From positions 1-64,000 of the forward strand of contig JAZKEO010000004.1 in the NCBI GenBank assembly GCA_040386975.1: a stretch of 64,000 bases of DNA, given 5' to 3'. Below are positions 25,275 to 34,009 of the stretch, piece after piece. Numbering within the stretch: the stretch's first letter is position 1; each line of letters starts with the position of its first letter. This DNA is from M2408 sp040386975. GTDB lineage: Bacteria > Bacteroidota > Bacteroidia > Flavobacteriales_D > Crocinitomicaceae. A program made the translations under genes and the position numbers. The notes beneath the pieces are model-generated. The model saw only the letters and a list, made by a program, of their open reading frames with translations, was not told the DNA's origin and did no database searches.

Positions 25275-26378
25275 TCAAGTAAAACAAGCATCTGCATCAC
25301 CATCTTGAATTTCAAATTTTTGCTCTAAAACAGTTTCACCAAAAACTTTTGATATAATATAATTACGTTTTATTTCTTTTTTATGGAAAGCTTTGGTTTT
25401 ATTCTCATTTAAAAAAATGGCAATTTCATAATTAAAGCAAGTGAATGTGCTAACTTTTAATTCTTGAATGTAATAGTTTATAACATCCATAATATCGGGT
25501 AAATTCTCATTTTCAAAATAACAATAAGGTAATTTTAAACTTTGATTTCTCTTTGAAAACATTACAAATGCTCTCAACTCATTTGTTTTATTGTAAAGTT
25601 TCAATGCAATAAACTCGAAACTTTTATCTACGGAAGAAAAATGATATTTCTTTGATTCGGATGTTTGAGGAGAACTAACAATCCATGGAAATTTTAAAAT
25701 CCAATTTAACTCTTCTTTTCCACGCTTAAACAATTGTTTTTCTTGTTTTGATTTAATAAAATCAATTAACTCATCATCTATTTCAGAAACTCTTACAATC
25801 TTCAAAGTCGAATTGAGTTTGTTTCTTACAAATGAATTTTTGAAATCAATAAATAAATTAAAAAAATTATCACTCACTTTTAATAAGGGCTTTATTTTGT
25901 TGAAAAACTCTTTTTTTGGTGGTAATAATTTTTCTAAATCAGAGCGAAAGTAAAGTCTGACACCTCTTTTTTCTGACAATGAATTAAAAATCCCTGATTT
26001 GTCATACAAATACTTAGCTGAATCTGTAAATTCGGTAACCAAAATTCGATTTTCCCAAACTTGAAAACAAGAATCTAATAATTTTTGAGCAATTTTTTTT
26101 CCTCGTTGTTGAGGATCAATCCATAAGCAACTAAGCCATGTACATTTTTGGAATGAATCATTTATAAAAATTTGATCGGGTAAAGCTCCTAAATATCCAA
26201 CTAAGTTCTTGTCCTCATAAGCAAGAAAAAGTAAAACATCATTTTGATTTAAACGCGGATTTTCACAATGAGAAATTGCACGATTCTTTGAAATTGGAAT
26301 AAAATTCAAAGTAGAAAACTCCTCACTCTTAATAAAGTCAAGTAAGTCGTTTTTATTTAAATGTTTTATTTCAATCAT
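25275..26378 (-). CDS. GNAT-family N-acetyltransferase-like protein, substrate unknown
   Basis: A 367-residue protein from the preferred start (MIEIKHLNK); a start 12 nt further upstream at 26390 is also possible. Residues about 1-150 form a GNAT fold with YLGALPDQIFIN and the acetyl-CoA loop WIDPQQRGKKIAQKLL (R/Q-x-x-G-x-G/A type). Residues about 200-340 may form a second, degenerate GNAT-like half. The last residues are acidic and cysteine-containing (DGDADACFT). It overlaps the upstream deacetylase gene by 8 nt, so the pair is co-translated, suggesting a shared role in modifying a polysaccharide or its precursor. That role is inference from context. Confidence 0.72.
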   Translation of the reverse strand: MIEIKHLNKNDLLDFIKSEEFSTLNFIPISKNRAISHCENPRLNQNDVLLFLAYEDKNLVGYLGALPDQIFINDSFQKCTWLSCLWIDPQQRGKKIAQKLLDSCFQVWENRILVTEFTDSAKYLYDKSGIFNSLSEKRGVRLYFRSDLEKLLPPKKEFFNKIKPLLKVSDNFFNLFIDFKNSFVRNKLNSTLKIVRVSEIDDELIDFIKSKQEKQLFKRGKEELNWILKFPWIVSSPQTSESKKYHFSSVDKSFEFIALKLYNKTNELRAFVMFSKRNQSLKLPYCYFENENLPDIMDVINYYIQELKVSTFTCFNYEIAIFLNENKTKAFHKKEIKRNYIISKVFGETVLEQKFEIQDGDADACFT

Positions 26379-27393
26379 ATTTTCTGCCAAATATTTTCTT
26401 CAACAAAAAATACACATACTCCGAGTTCACTATTTGTTTGGCACCCAAATTTCCTAATTCAAGCGGAACACGTTGAATATGACATGGAAAAGTTTCATAT
26501 TTTAATCCCCCGCAAGCAAATGAAATATCCACTATTTTTTGTTCCTTTAAAAGCTCATCAAAAAAATCTTTTTTCACTCCATAATCCGTAAACGGAAATG
26601 CAAAAGTTTTATTTGTCGATAAACTGTTTTTTTCTAAAAATGCTAAACAATCTGTCGTTTGCTGAATCTGTTCCTCCAAAGTCAAAAAACGATATTCTGG
26701 ATGATTGACACTATGAGCTCCAAATCCAAAACCCTTTTTCTGTAAATCAAAAATCTGATTACTCGTCAAATAAGGTTCTTTTTCTTTCAAAAAAAGATCA
26801 AAATCAAGCGATAACAAACTTGCTAAATCATCTAAGAGGTTTTTATTCTGATGTGTTATCCCTAATAAAGTTCGTTTATAATTTAAATTTGAGTCAAATT
26901 GTTGAAACCATTTTTTAACTTTTTCATCGTTCAAAAGTGTTTCGTTTTTTGAAATTTTCTCTATCAGTAAACTCACTTTATAGCGAAAAAACAAATTTTT
27001 ATTATCTACAAAATCGCTGTTTAAAAAATTAATCGCTGGAATACCTTTTTCGATTAGAATTGGAGCAACGACATTGTGAAACTCACTCAAACCATCATCA
27101 AAAGTCAGTAAAAAAGTATTTTTTTTCACTTGTTCACCTTTTAACTTGAGTTCTAATAAATCATTATAAGATATTGGCTGGTAATGTTTCAACAAAAAAT
27201 CCAAATCTTTTTTAAATGCTTGGGTATTTTTGATTTTATATAAATGCTCGACATGAGGAACTTTTATGTCCGAAATAAGATGATAAACTGGAACAAGTAA
27301 ATTTTGTTTCGATAATTTAATTAACTTTTCGGTAGAAAATGCTGAATTAATGAAATGAAAATACTTTATGAAATTATTTTTATATCCAGCCAT
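26371..27393 (-). CDS. Polysaccharide deacetylase-like protein (NodB homology, CE4)
   Basis: A 340-residue protein with the CE4 hallmarks: motif 1 LTFDDGL (about residue 109) and motif 2 HSVNHP (HxxxH zinc pair). The C-terminal part has FAFPFTDYG and the segment FACGGLKYETFPCHIQRVPLE. No clear signal peptide is visible, although the start is moderately hydrophobic, so location is uncertain. CE4 enzymes remove N- or O-acetyl groups from sugars; with a GNAT protein directly downstream, a modification cycle on a glycan precursor is conceivable. A TATTTTTG box (27422-27415, minus strand) lies 21 nt before the start codon, making this gene the likely operon leader. Confidence 0.82.
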   Translation of the reverse strand: MAGYKNNFIKYFHFINSAFSTEKLIKLSKQNLLVPVYHLISDIKVPHVEHLYKIKNTQAFKKDLDFLLKHYQPISYNDLLELKLKGEQVKKNTFLLTFDDGLSEFHNVVAPILIEKGIPAINFLNSDFVDNKNLFFRYKVSLLIEKISKNETLLNDEKVKKWFQQFDSNLNYKRTLLGITHQNKNLLDDLASLLSLDFDLFLKEKEPYLTSNQIFDLQKKGFGFGAHSVNHPEYRFLTLEEQIQQTTDCLAFLEKNSLSTNKTFAFPFTDYGVKKDFFDELLKEQKIVDISFACGGLKYETFPCHIQRVPLELGNLGAKQIVNSEYVYFLLKKIFGRKYD

Positions 27394-27428
27394 TGATTTA
27401 GGTCGTTTATTTCACAAAAATAATAAAC

Positions 27429-28514
27429 TTACCTTATTTTCATTCCTCTACTAGTAACTAATTTTTCTTGTTTCGATTTTGCAGCATCGAGTGAAAAAGA
27501 AAAAGTACTTCCAAGTCCTGTTGAACTTCGAACTGAAATGCGTTGATGATGAGCTTCGATAATGTGTTTTGCAATCGCCAAACCTAAACCAGATCCACCT
27601 TCATTACGCGTTCGACTTTTCTCAACTCGGTAAAATCGTTCAAAAATTCGAGGAAGATTCGCTTCGTCAATTCCTGGTCCATCATCTGAAATTTCAATCA
27701 AAATTAAATCGTTCATTTCAAAAAAACGAGCAGTTGTTGTCCCGCCATCATTTCCATAATAGATTGAATTGGCGATTAAATTGGTTAAAACTTGGGCAAT
27801 TTTTGTTTTGTCGGCATTCACTAGTAGATTTTGATAATCCTTAGAAAATTTGAGTCTCACATTTTTTTCATTCGCTTTCAATTCCAAGGAATCATAAATT
27901 TCTTGTACCAATTTTTTAATGTCAAAATTTTCTAAATCCAACTTCAAACCATTGACTTCCATTTTTGTTATGGCATCTAAATCTTCCAATAAATTCACCA
28001 TACGATCCGTAGCAGTTGAGGCACGTTCCAAAAACAAACGATTCACTTTTTCATCTTCCAAACCACCATCTAAAAGCGTCAAAATATATCCTTGCATGGA
28101 GAACACGGGTGTTTTTAACTCGTGAGCTAAATTCCCTAAAAACTCTCTACGAAATTCTTCTTGTTCTTTCAGTTTTAAGATTTCTGAATTTCGATCTTCC
28201 ACCCAATTTTTAGCGTCGTTTTCAACTTTTTCAAAAACATCTTCAGTCATTTTAAAAGATTCGATAGTTGAATTCACAAATTTCCCTTTTCGAATGGAAC
28301 GGTATAAAACTTTGAGTCTCTCATTAATGAATTTTTCAACAAAAAAATAAAAAATACCAAATGAAGCCAAGCCAAGTAATACAGGCAAGGTAATCAAAAT
28401 CCAAAGTGGGAATTCAAGAATTTGATAATGTAAAACTATCGTTACAAGCGAAGTTAAGCCAAAAATAATGGCACTTCCTCCAAAAATTAAATAAACTGGT
28501 TTGCTATTTTTCAC
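27429..28514 (-). CDS. phoR: PhoR-like sensor histidine kinase
   Basis: A 361-residue membrane kinase. Two N-terminal helices (residues about 8-27 and 35-55) enclose a very short outside loop. A linker resembling a HAMP/signalling helix follows, then HisKA with phospho-acceptor His131 (GNLAHELKTPVF) and HATPase with DDGPGI and GGSGLGLAI. The start is GTG: the response-regulator stop TAG and this GTG overlap by one base (TAGTG), indicating coupled translation. The minimal sensor region is as in PhoR, which senses the Pst/PhoU state rather than phosphate itself. The Pho assignment is strengthened by the phased box array upstream of phoB. Confidence 0.82.
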   Translation of the reverse strand: MKNSKPVYLIFGGSAIIFGLTSLVTIVLHYQILEFPLWILITLPVLLGLASFGIFYFFVEKFINERLKVLYRSIRKGKFVNSTIESFKMTEDVFEKVENDAKNWVEDRNSEILKLKEQEEFRREFLGNLAHELKTPVFSMQGYILTLLDGGLEDEKVNRLFLERASTATDRMVNLLEDLDAITKMEVNGLKLDLENFDIKKLVQEIYDSLELKANEKNVRLKFSKDYQNLLVNADKTKIAQVLTNLIANSIYYGNDGGTTTARFFEMNDLILIEISDDGPGIDEANLPRIFERFYRVEKSRTRNEGGSGLGLAIAKHIIEAHHQRISVRSSTGLGSTFSFSLDAAKSKQEKLVTSRGMKIR

Positions 28515-29200
28515 TACTGTCCAAATGTATATCCAACACCTTTTATAGTGCGAATATAATCATTTCCAAGTTTTTCTCGCAATTTTCTGATGTGTACATC
28601 GATTGTTCGCTCTCCAACAATGGTTTCATTTCCCCAAACACGAGCTAAAATTTCATCCCTGTTAAATACTTTCCCTGGTTTTGACATCAAAAATTCAAGT
28701 AATTCAAATTCCTTTTTGGGTAAAATGATTTGTTCTTCGTCTTTGTAAACCACAAATTTTTCTCTGTTTACCGTTATCCCTGTATTTACTTCATCTTTTT
28801 CTGACGTTTGAGCATAACTTAAACGTCTTAATAAAGCCTCAATTTTACTCATCAACAAACGCGGACGAATTGGTTTCGTTATGTAATCGTCTGCTCCAGC
28901 CTCAAAACCAGCCACTTGTGAATAATCTTCACTTCGGGAAGTCAAAAAAGCAATAATTGGCTGGTAGGAAACATCGTTTTCTCGAATTAATTGACAAGCT
29001 TCAATTCCATCCATTACAGGCATCATTAAATCTAAGAGAATCAAATCTGGTCTAATTTTCATAGCAAGTTCAACAGCTTCTTGTCCGTTTGAAGCAGAAT
29101 AAACTGTGTAACCTTCTTTTTGAATGTTGTATGTTAAAAACTCTATAATTGTTGCTTCATCGTCAACAACTAGAATGGTATTATTTGCTTTTTCTTGCAT
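28514..29200 (-). CDS. phoB: PhoB-like response regulator (OmpR family)
   Basis: A 228-residue regulator. The receiver domain has acidic pocket VVDDE at 11-15, phospho-acceptor Asp57 (LILLDLMMP) and the switch lysine in ITKPIRPRLL. A winged-helix DNA-binding domain (residues about 130-228) carries VFNRDEILARVWG and RTIDVHIRKLREKLG, ending GVGYTFGQ, as in PhoB. Its activation targets cannot be read directly. Its own upstream region carries three TTAACA-type half-sites on an 11-bp phase, just above a TTG-N17-TACATTTG promoter, consistent with positive autoregulation by phosphate starvation. Confidence 0.85.
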   Translation of the reverse strand: MQEKANNTILVVDDEATIIEFLTYNIQKEGYTVYSASNGQEAVELAMKIRPDLILLDLMMPVMDGIEACQLIRENDVSYQPIIAFLTSRSEDYSQVAGFEAGADDYITKPIRPRLLMSKIEALLRRLSYAQTSEKDEVNTGITVNREKFVVYKDEEQIILPKKEFELLEFLMSKPGKVFNRDEILARVWGNETIVGERTIDVHIRKLREKLGNDYIRTIKGVGYTFGQ

Positions 29201-29344
29201 GTTTTTTTTACTTTTTGTCTCGCAAAGACTCTTTAGTTTGTTTTGCTGTATTATTGTATCGCAAAGATTTTCAAGTTTTCGCGAAATTCGCTAAGAGAAT
29301 GAAACACATTCTTCACTCTTCATTTTTAACTCTTAACTCACCGA

Positions 29345-29372
29345 CAAATGTAATTCAATAATAAATCGACAA
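29345..29372 (-). promoter_or_regulatory. Predicted phoB promoter
   Basis: Minus strand: TTG at 29372-29370, 17-nt spacer, TACATTTG at 29352-29345. The predicted 5' leader to the phoB start is about 140 nt and contains the dispersed repeat words. Confidence 0.5.
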
Positions 29373-29394
29373 CTTTAACTAAACCTTATGTTTA

Positions 29395-29434
29395 TGTTAA
29401 GGATTTTATGGTTTTGTGTTAAGTTAATGTTACC
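29395..29434 (-). promoter_or_regulatory. Pho-box-like phased repeats (CTTAACA)
   Basis: Read on the minus strand, GGTAACA (29434-29428), CTTAACA (29423-29417) and CTTAACA (29401-29395) all lie on an 11-bp lattice at offsets 0, 11 and 33. Direct 6-7 bp repeats of TTAACA type at 11-bp spacing are the architecture of PhoP/PhoB sites in several phyla. The array is about 22 bp upstream of the phoB -33 element. Confidence 0.5.
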
Positions 29435-29530
29435 AAATCATAATAAATTGATAAAGTATTTTTTTATACTAAATCGATTATGAGGAAGTAATTTTGCCTC
29501 GTAAAAAAAATGATATAAAAACGTAAAAAG

Positions 29531-30823
29531 ATGAAATCAAGAAATTTAAAATTTGGAATTTTAATGTTTACAGGACTTTCTTTGGGAATGGTTTCATGTA
29601 AAAAAGAGGGGTGTACAGACCCAACAGCTACAAACTTTAGTGATGGAGCAAAAAAAGATGATGGCTCATGTACGTATGAAGAAGTAACAACAAATGAAAC
29701 TGTTAGTGGATTTATTACTTCAAATACAACTTGGACAGCAAACAAAATCTACCAATTAAATGGTAAAGTTGTAGTAAACAGTGGAGTTACATTAACAATC
29801 GAAGCTGGAACAATCATTAAAGGACAAGAAGGTACAGATGTAAATGCTTCTGCTTTAATCGTTTCTAAAGGTGCAACAATCAACGCAAGTGGAACAGCTG
29901 CAAAACCAATTATCTTTACTTCAGTTTTAGATAATATCGCATTAGGACAATTAAGTGGTTCAAATTTAACAGAAGGTGACGCTGGTAAATGGGGTGGTTT
30001 AATCGTTCTTGGATCTGCTCCGGTTTCTGCTGCAGATGGAGATCAACAAGGTCAGATTGAAGGAATTCCTGCAACTGACGCTTACGGTTCTTTCGGTGGA
30101 ACAAATGCTGCTGATAATTCAGGTACATTAAAATACATTTCTATTCGTCACGGTGGAGCAATTATTGGTGCTGGAAATGACATCAATGGTTTAACTTTAG
30201 GTGGTGTTGGTTCAGGAACAACTGTTCAAAATATCGAAATAGTTGGAAATTTAGATGATGGAATTGAAATTTTCGGAGGAACAGTGAACGTTTCAAACGT
30301 ATTAGTTTCTTTCCAACAAGACGATGCAATTGATGTTGATATGAATTGGTCTGGTACTTTAGATAATTTCTATACTATCAACAATTCTGGAACTGGTTCT
30401 GATAAAGCTTTAGAAATTGATGGCCCAGAAGGGATTACAAATACGAATGGATTATTTAATTTAACTAATGGAACTTGTATCATTTTTGGTGGTGGAAATG
30501 CTACTGGAGATTTCAAATCAAAAGCACAAGGAACGGTTACAAATGTAATTTTTGGAACAGCTAAAATCAGCTCTAGTTTTGATGCTGTTTGTGCTAGCAA
30601 AACAGACGCTTACACTAAATTAACTGACGCTACTCAAAAATTATTCTTTACAGATTCTAAATTCACGGGAGCAACAGTTTATACAGCATCGACTACTTGT
30701 TCAATTCCAACAGATTATCAAGCAACTGCAGAAGCAAGAATGGCTTCAAATGCAAATGCTACTGGTGGAAACAAAACGGTGTTCAATACTTGGACCTGGA
30801 CTTCTATTAAAGGTAAATTGTAA
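29531..30823 (+). CDS. Surface lipoprotein with right-handed beta-helix
   Basis: A 430-residue lipoprotein. The signal peptide ends in lipobox GMVSC with acylated Cys23. A GCTDPTATNFSDGAKKDDGSC segment (residues about 27-47) is the small calcium-type motif frequent in flavobacterial surface proteins. The remainder is a parallel beta-helix with regular turns (VNSGVTLTIEAGTIIKG, ISIRHGGAII, NIEIVGNLDDGIEIFGG, VLVSFQQDDAIDVD). No catalytic motif is evident; similar proteins are often mis-labelled multidrug transporters in databases. It is divergent from phoB and followed by a TonB receptor, so I infer a phosphate-starvation-induced partner of that receptor. Confidence 0.8.
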   Translation: MKSRNLKFGILMFTGLSLGMVSCKKEGCTDPTATNFSDGAKKDDGSCTYEEVTTNETVSGFITSNTTWTANKIYQLNGKVVVNSGVTLTIEAGTIIKGQEGTDVNASALIVSKGATINASGTAAKPIIFTSVLDNIALGQLSGSNLTEGDAGKWGGLIVLGSAPVSAADGDQQGQIEGIPATDAYGSFGGTNAADNSGTLKYISIRHGGAIIGAGNDINGLTLGGVGSGTTVQNIEIVGNLDDGIEIFGGTVNVSNVLVSFQQDDAIDVDMNWSGTLDNFYTINNSGTGSDKALEIDGPEGITNTNGLFNLTNGTCIIFGGGNATGDFKSKAQGTVTNVIFGTAKISSSFDAVCASKTDAYTKLTDATQKLFFTDSKFTGATVYTASTTCSIPTDYQATAEARMASNANATGGNKTVFNTWTWTSIKGKL

Positions 30824-30958
30824 TTATAAAAACTTCACTTTCATCGTTATGTTTGCTTGAAAATTTATCATTTACGAAATGTATACTCAAAATCTTCAAA
30901 CTTCACATGCCTCGAAATTGAAATTTTATAAATCCAATTAAAAAATTAAAAACTAAAC

Positions 30959-30987
30959 AGTCTGTCATTGAAAAGTGACAGACTTTT
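30959..30987 (+). terminator. Intergenic hairpin (weak terminator or attenuator) before the TonB receptor
   Basis: A 9-bp stem (agtctgtca 30959-30967 / tgacagact 30976-30984, 8-nt loop) is followed by only three further Ts before GG. It lies 22 nt upstream of the receptor start codon and may give partial termination, so that the lipoprotein is made in excess, or stabilise the 3' end of the lipoprotein mRNA. Confidence 0.5.
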
Positions 30988-31009
30988 GGTGGTATAAAAA
31001 AGTAATAAA

Positions 31010-33889
31010 ATGTTAAAAATTAGTTTAGTTTTAGTTTGTTTTCTTTTGGTAAATGTGGGTGCTTTTGCTCAAGGAACTATTCGTGGTGAAGTGAAAGATG
31101 CAAGTACTGGAAAAGTGGTTCCTTTTGCTAAAATCAAAGTTGAAGGTCAAAACAATGGTGCAATGTCAGATTTTGAGGGTTTGTATTCCCTTAAAATTGC
31201 TGAAGGAAAATACATACTTTTAGTTTCAGCACCAGAATTAATTGAACAAAAACACGAAGTTTTAGTAAAAAAAGGTGAAGTAATAGAATTAAATTTCACT
31301 TTAAAATTAAATGATGTTGCAAAAGAAATTGAAGGAGCGACAGTTGTGGCTTACAGAGTTGTGGCGAATACCATTGCTGGAGACGACGCTCGAAGAAGAG
31401 AAGCAACAAATGCAACAGATGGAATTTCAAAAGAACAAATGAAAGCTAGTGGAGATGGTGATGTTGGAGAAGTAGCACAACGTGTTACTGGAGTTTCTGT
31501 TGAGAATGGGAAACACGTTTATGTTCGCGGCTTGGGAGATAGATACACAAAAACTATTCTAAACGGAATGGAAATTCCTGGTTTAGATCCAGAAAGAAAT
31601 ACAGTACAAATGGATGTTTTTCCAACAAATTTAATTGATAATGTAACGGTTTACAAAACATTTACTCCAAATTTAGCAGGAGATTTTACTGGTGGTTTAA
31701 TTGATATCTCAACAAAAGATTTCCCTTCAAAAAAATCGATGTCTTTTTCATCAGGATTTGCTTTTAATACGGAAACAACTTTTAATCCAAATTACATTTC
31801 TTATGAAGGTGGAAAAACAGATTTCTTAGGATTTGATGATGGAACACGTAAATTACCTATTGGAAAATACGAAAAAACTCCAGATCCAACCTTAAATGAC
31901 CCGAAATTATCTACTCTAACAAAGGCTTTCAACCAAACTATGGCAACTGAAAAAGCTCCTAATTTCTTAGACCAAAATTATTCGTTTTCTTTAGGAAACC
32001 AAATCAATAAAGAAAAATTTGATTACGGTTACAACTTTGTTGCGAATTATAAAAATAGCTATAAAAATTATGATTCTGTACAATTTAATGAATATAGAAA
32101 AGATTCAGAAAGTAGCATAAATTCATTGAATGCAAATAACAAAGCTTACGGACAATTGTCTGAAAATGATGTTCTTTGGACAACTTTACTTGGTCAATCA
32201 CTGAAAATCAATAAAAAACACAAGTTTTCTTTAATTCTTTTCCACACTCAAAATGGGAAAAAATCTGCATCCAATCTTCGATCTGAAAATTTTGACAGTA
32301 ATCCTTCAGTTTTGGTAAAACAAAGTTTACAGTACAACCAACGTTCGATTACAAATGCTTTATTGAGTGGTTCTCACAATCTAAAAAAATGGAAAATTGA
32401 TTGGAAATTAGCTCCAACAGTTTCTTCTATTTCTGATCCAGATATTCGTTCAACAATTTTGGAAGAAGTAAAAAATCAAGATGGTCCCGTTTACTATGAT
32501 TTAAACCAAAGTGTTGGAGGCGAAATCAGACGTATTTTTAGAGATTTAAAAGAATACAATGTGAGTACTCGTTTGGATTTCAAATACAACTTCACACAAT
32601 GGGATTCTTTGAAAAGTGAACTTTCTTTTGGAGTATTAAATACATTTAAAGCAAGAGATTTTGAAGTAAACGACTATTTATTTAATGTAAAAAACCCAAC
32701 TTCGTTTAGCGCTGATCCAAACTTTTATTTTCAAGAAGAAAACATTTGGACTTCAGAACGAAATGCTGGAACGTATGTAAAAGGAGAAAAACAAATGGCA
32801 AATACGTATAATGCAACACAAAATGTTTTGGGTGTTTATGTGATGAACGATTTGCCTTTATCAAAAAAGTTTAATGTAACCTATGGTGCAAGAATTGAAA
32901 AATCGACAAATACGTACACAGGACAAAACAATTCTGGCTCAGTAAAATACAACAAACAAACAGTTTTAGATGAATTAAGTGTTTTACCAGCAGTAAATAT
33001 GGTTTACAAAATCAAAAATAAAAACGAAAACAAATCAAGTTTCACGAATCTTCGTTCTGCTTTCGCTACAACTGTTGCTCGTCCATCTTTTAGAGAAAAT
33101 TCTGTTGCTCAAATCTACGATCCAATCCAAGGTAGAAGATTTAACGGAAATATTGATTTAAAACAAACAACAATTCACAATGCGGATTTGCGTTTCGAAC
33201 ATTTTTTCGGTAGAACGGAAATTATTTCTGCAAGTGCTTTCTACAAACGTTTTATTAATCCTATCGAAATTGTTTCTTTCGATTTAGCTCCAAACGAAAT
33301 CAAACCTGTTAATGCTGGCGTTGCTGATGTTTATGGTGCAGAACTTGAAATCAGAAAAGCGATTGGATTTAAAGCTGAAAATAAAAAACACTTGAGTTTT
33401 GTTACAGGATGCAATTTCACCTATGTGATTTCTAAAATTGATATGAGAAAAGTTTTCATCAACAAAGGAACTGAATTGGTTACTGAAAAATCTTTACGTC
33501 AAGAAAATGCTCGTGATGGAGAAACAATTGGTAATTACAGAGCCATGTACGGACAATCGCCCTATGTTGTGAATGCTTTTGCAACATTTAAAAATGATAG
33601 TATTGGTTTAACATTCAATGCAAGTTACAACGTGCAAGGAAAACGTTTAGCAGTAATTGGTGTAGGACGATTAGCAGATGTTTATGAACAACCATTTCAC
33701 AGTTTGAATGTGAAAGTTTCAAAAGATTTAGGTAAAACAAAATCTTGGAATGCAAGTTTAGCAGGACAAAATTTATTGTTTTCAAAGAAAAGAAAAACAT
33801 ATGAATCTTTCAACACAGATTCAATGATTTATGATTACTACAGACAAGGATTAACGGTTACAGGAACAATCACTTACACATTGAAGTAA
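31010..33889 (+). CDS. TonB-dependent outer-membrane receptor with N-terminal carboxypeptidase-regulatory-like domain
   Basis: A 959-residue receptor. The signal peptide is MLKISLVLVCFLLVNVGAFAQ. A CarboxypepD_reg-like beta-sandwich (residues about 22-110) precedes the plug (about 130-250; DVGEVAQRVTGVSVENGKHV, VRGLGDRYTKTILNGMEIPG). A 22-strand barrel ends TGTITYTLK. It is not SusC: it lacks the SusC-specific segment and a SusD partner. With the beta-helix lipoprotein upstream it forms a conserved-looking pair next to phoBR; the likely substrate is a phosphorus-containing compound or a metal, but this is inference. A rho-independent terminator closes the unit. Confidence 0.88.
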   Translation: MLKISLVLVCFLLVNVGAFAQGTIRGEVKDASTGKVVPFAKIKVEGQNNGAMSDFEGLYSLKIAEGKYILLVSAPELIEQKHEVLVKKGEVIELNFTLKLNDVAKEIEGATVVAYRVVANTIAGDDARRREATNATDGISKEQMKASGDGDVGEVAQRVTGVSVENGKHVYVRGLGDRYTKTILNGMEIPGLDPERNTVQMDVFPTNLIDNVTVYKTFTPNLAGDFTGGLIDISTKDFPSKKSMSFSSGFAFNTETTFNPNYISYEGGKTDFLGFDDGTRKLPIGKYEKTPDPTLNDPKLSTLTKAFNQTMATEKAPNFLDQNYSFSLGNQINKEKFDYGYNFVANYKNSYKNYDSVQFNEYRKDSESSINSLNANNKAYGQLSENDVLWTTLLGQSLKINKKHKFSLILFHTQNGKKSASNLRSENFDSNPSVLVKQSLQYNQRSITNALLSGSHNLKKWKIDWKLAPTVSSISDPDIRSTILEEVKNQDGPVYYDLNQSVGGEIRRIFRDLKEYNVSTRLDFKYNFTQWDSLKSELSFGVLNTFKARDFEVNDYLFNVKNPTSFSADPNFYFQEENIWTSERNAGTYVKGEKQMANTYNATQNVLGVYVMNDLPLSKKFNVTYGARIEKSTNTYTGQNNSGSVKYNKQTVLDELSVLPAVNMVYKIKNKNENKSSFTNLRSAFATTVARPSFRENSVAQIYDPIQGRRFNGNIDLKQTTIHNADLRFEHFFGRTEIISASAFYKRFINPIEIVSFDLAPNEIKPVNAGVADVYGAELEIRKAIGFKAENKKHLSFVTGCNFTYVISKIDMRKVFINKGTELVTEKSLRQENARDGETIGNYRAMYGQSPYVVNAFATFKNDSIGLTFNASYNVQGKRLAVIGVGRLADVYEQPFHSLNVKVSKDLGKTKSWNASLAGQNLLFSKKRKTYESFNTDSMIYDYYRQGLTVTGTITYTLK

Positions 33890-33913
33890 GACACAATAAA
33901 TCTTAAATCAAAG

Positions 33914-33946
33914 CGAGACTTCAAATTTGAGGTCTCGTTTTTTTTT
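33914..33946 (+). terminator. Rho-independent terminator after the TonB receptor
   Basis: The long stem cgagacttcaaa / tttgaggtctcg (33914-33937, one T-G pair) is followed by T9. Confidence 0.85.
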
Positions 33947-34009
33947 AACAATATTTTTGTGCTACCATGTTTTTTTGTAAATTAACAGCCAAATTACAAA
34001 ATTAAAACT

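Larger units (their letters stand above)
29201..29530. other. 330-bp divergent regulatory spacer between phoB and the lipoprotein gene
   Basis: The left part (about 29215-29345) is filled with degenerate repeat words: two tcgcaaagact/tcgcaaagatt copies and a string of ACTCTTCATTTTTAACTCTTAACTC type. The right part holds the phoB promoter, the phased Pho-like boxes, and a TAATTTTG -7 box at 29489-29496 for the lipoprotein gene (35 nt before its ATG), without a recognisable -33 element. Absence of a -33 match fits an activator-dependent promoter. Confidence 0.55.
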
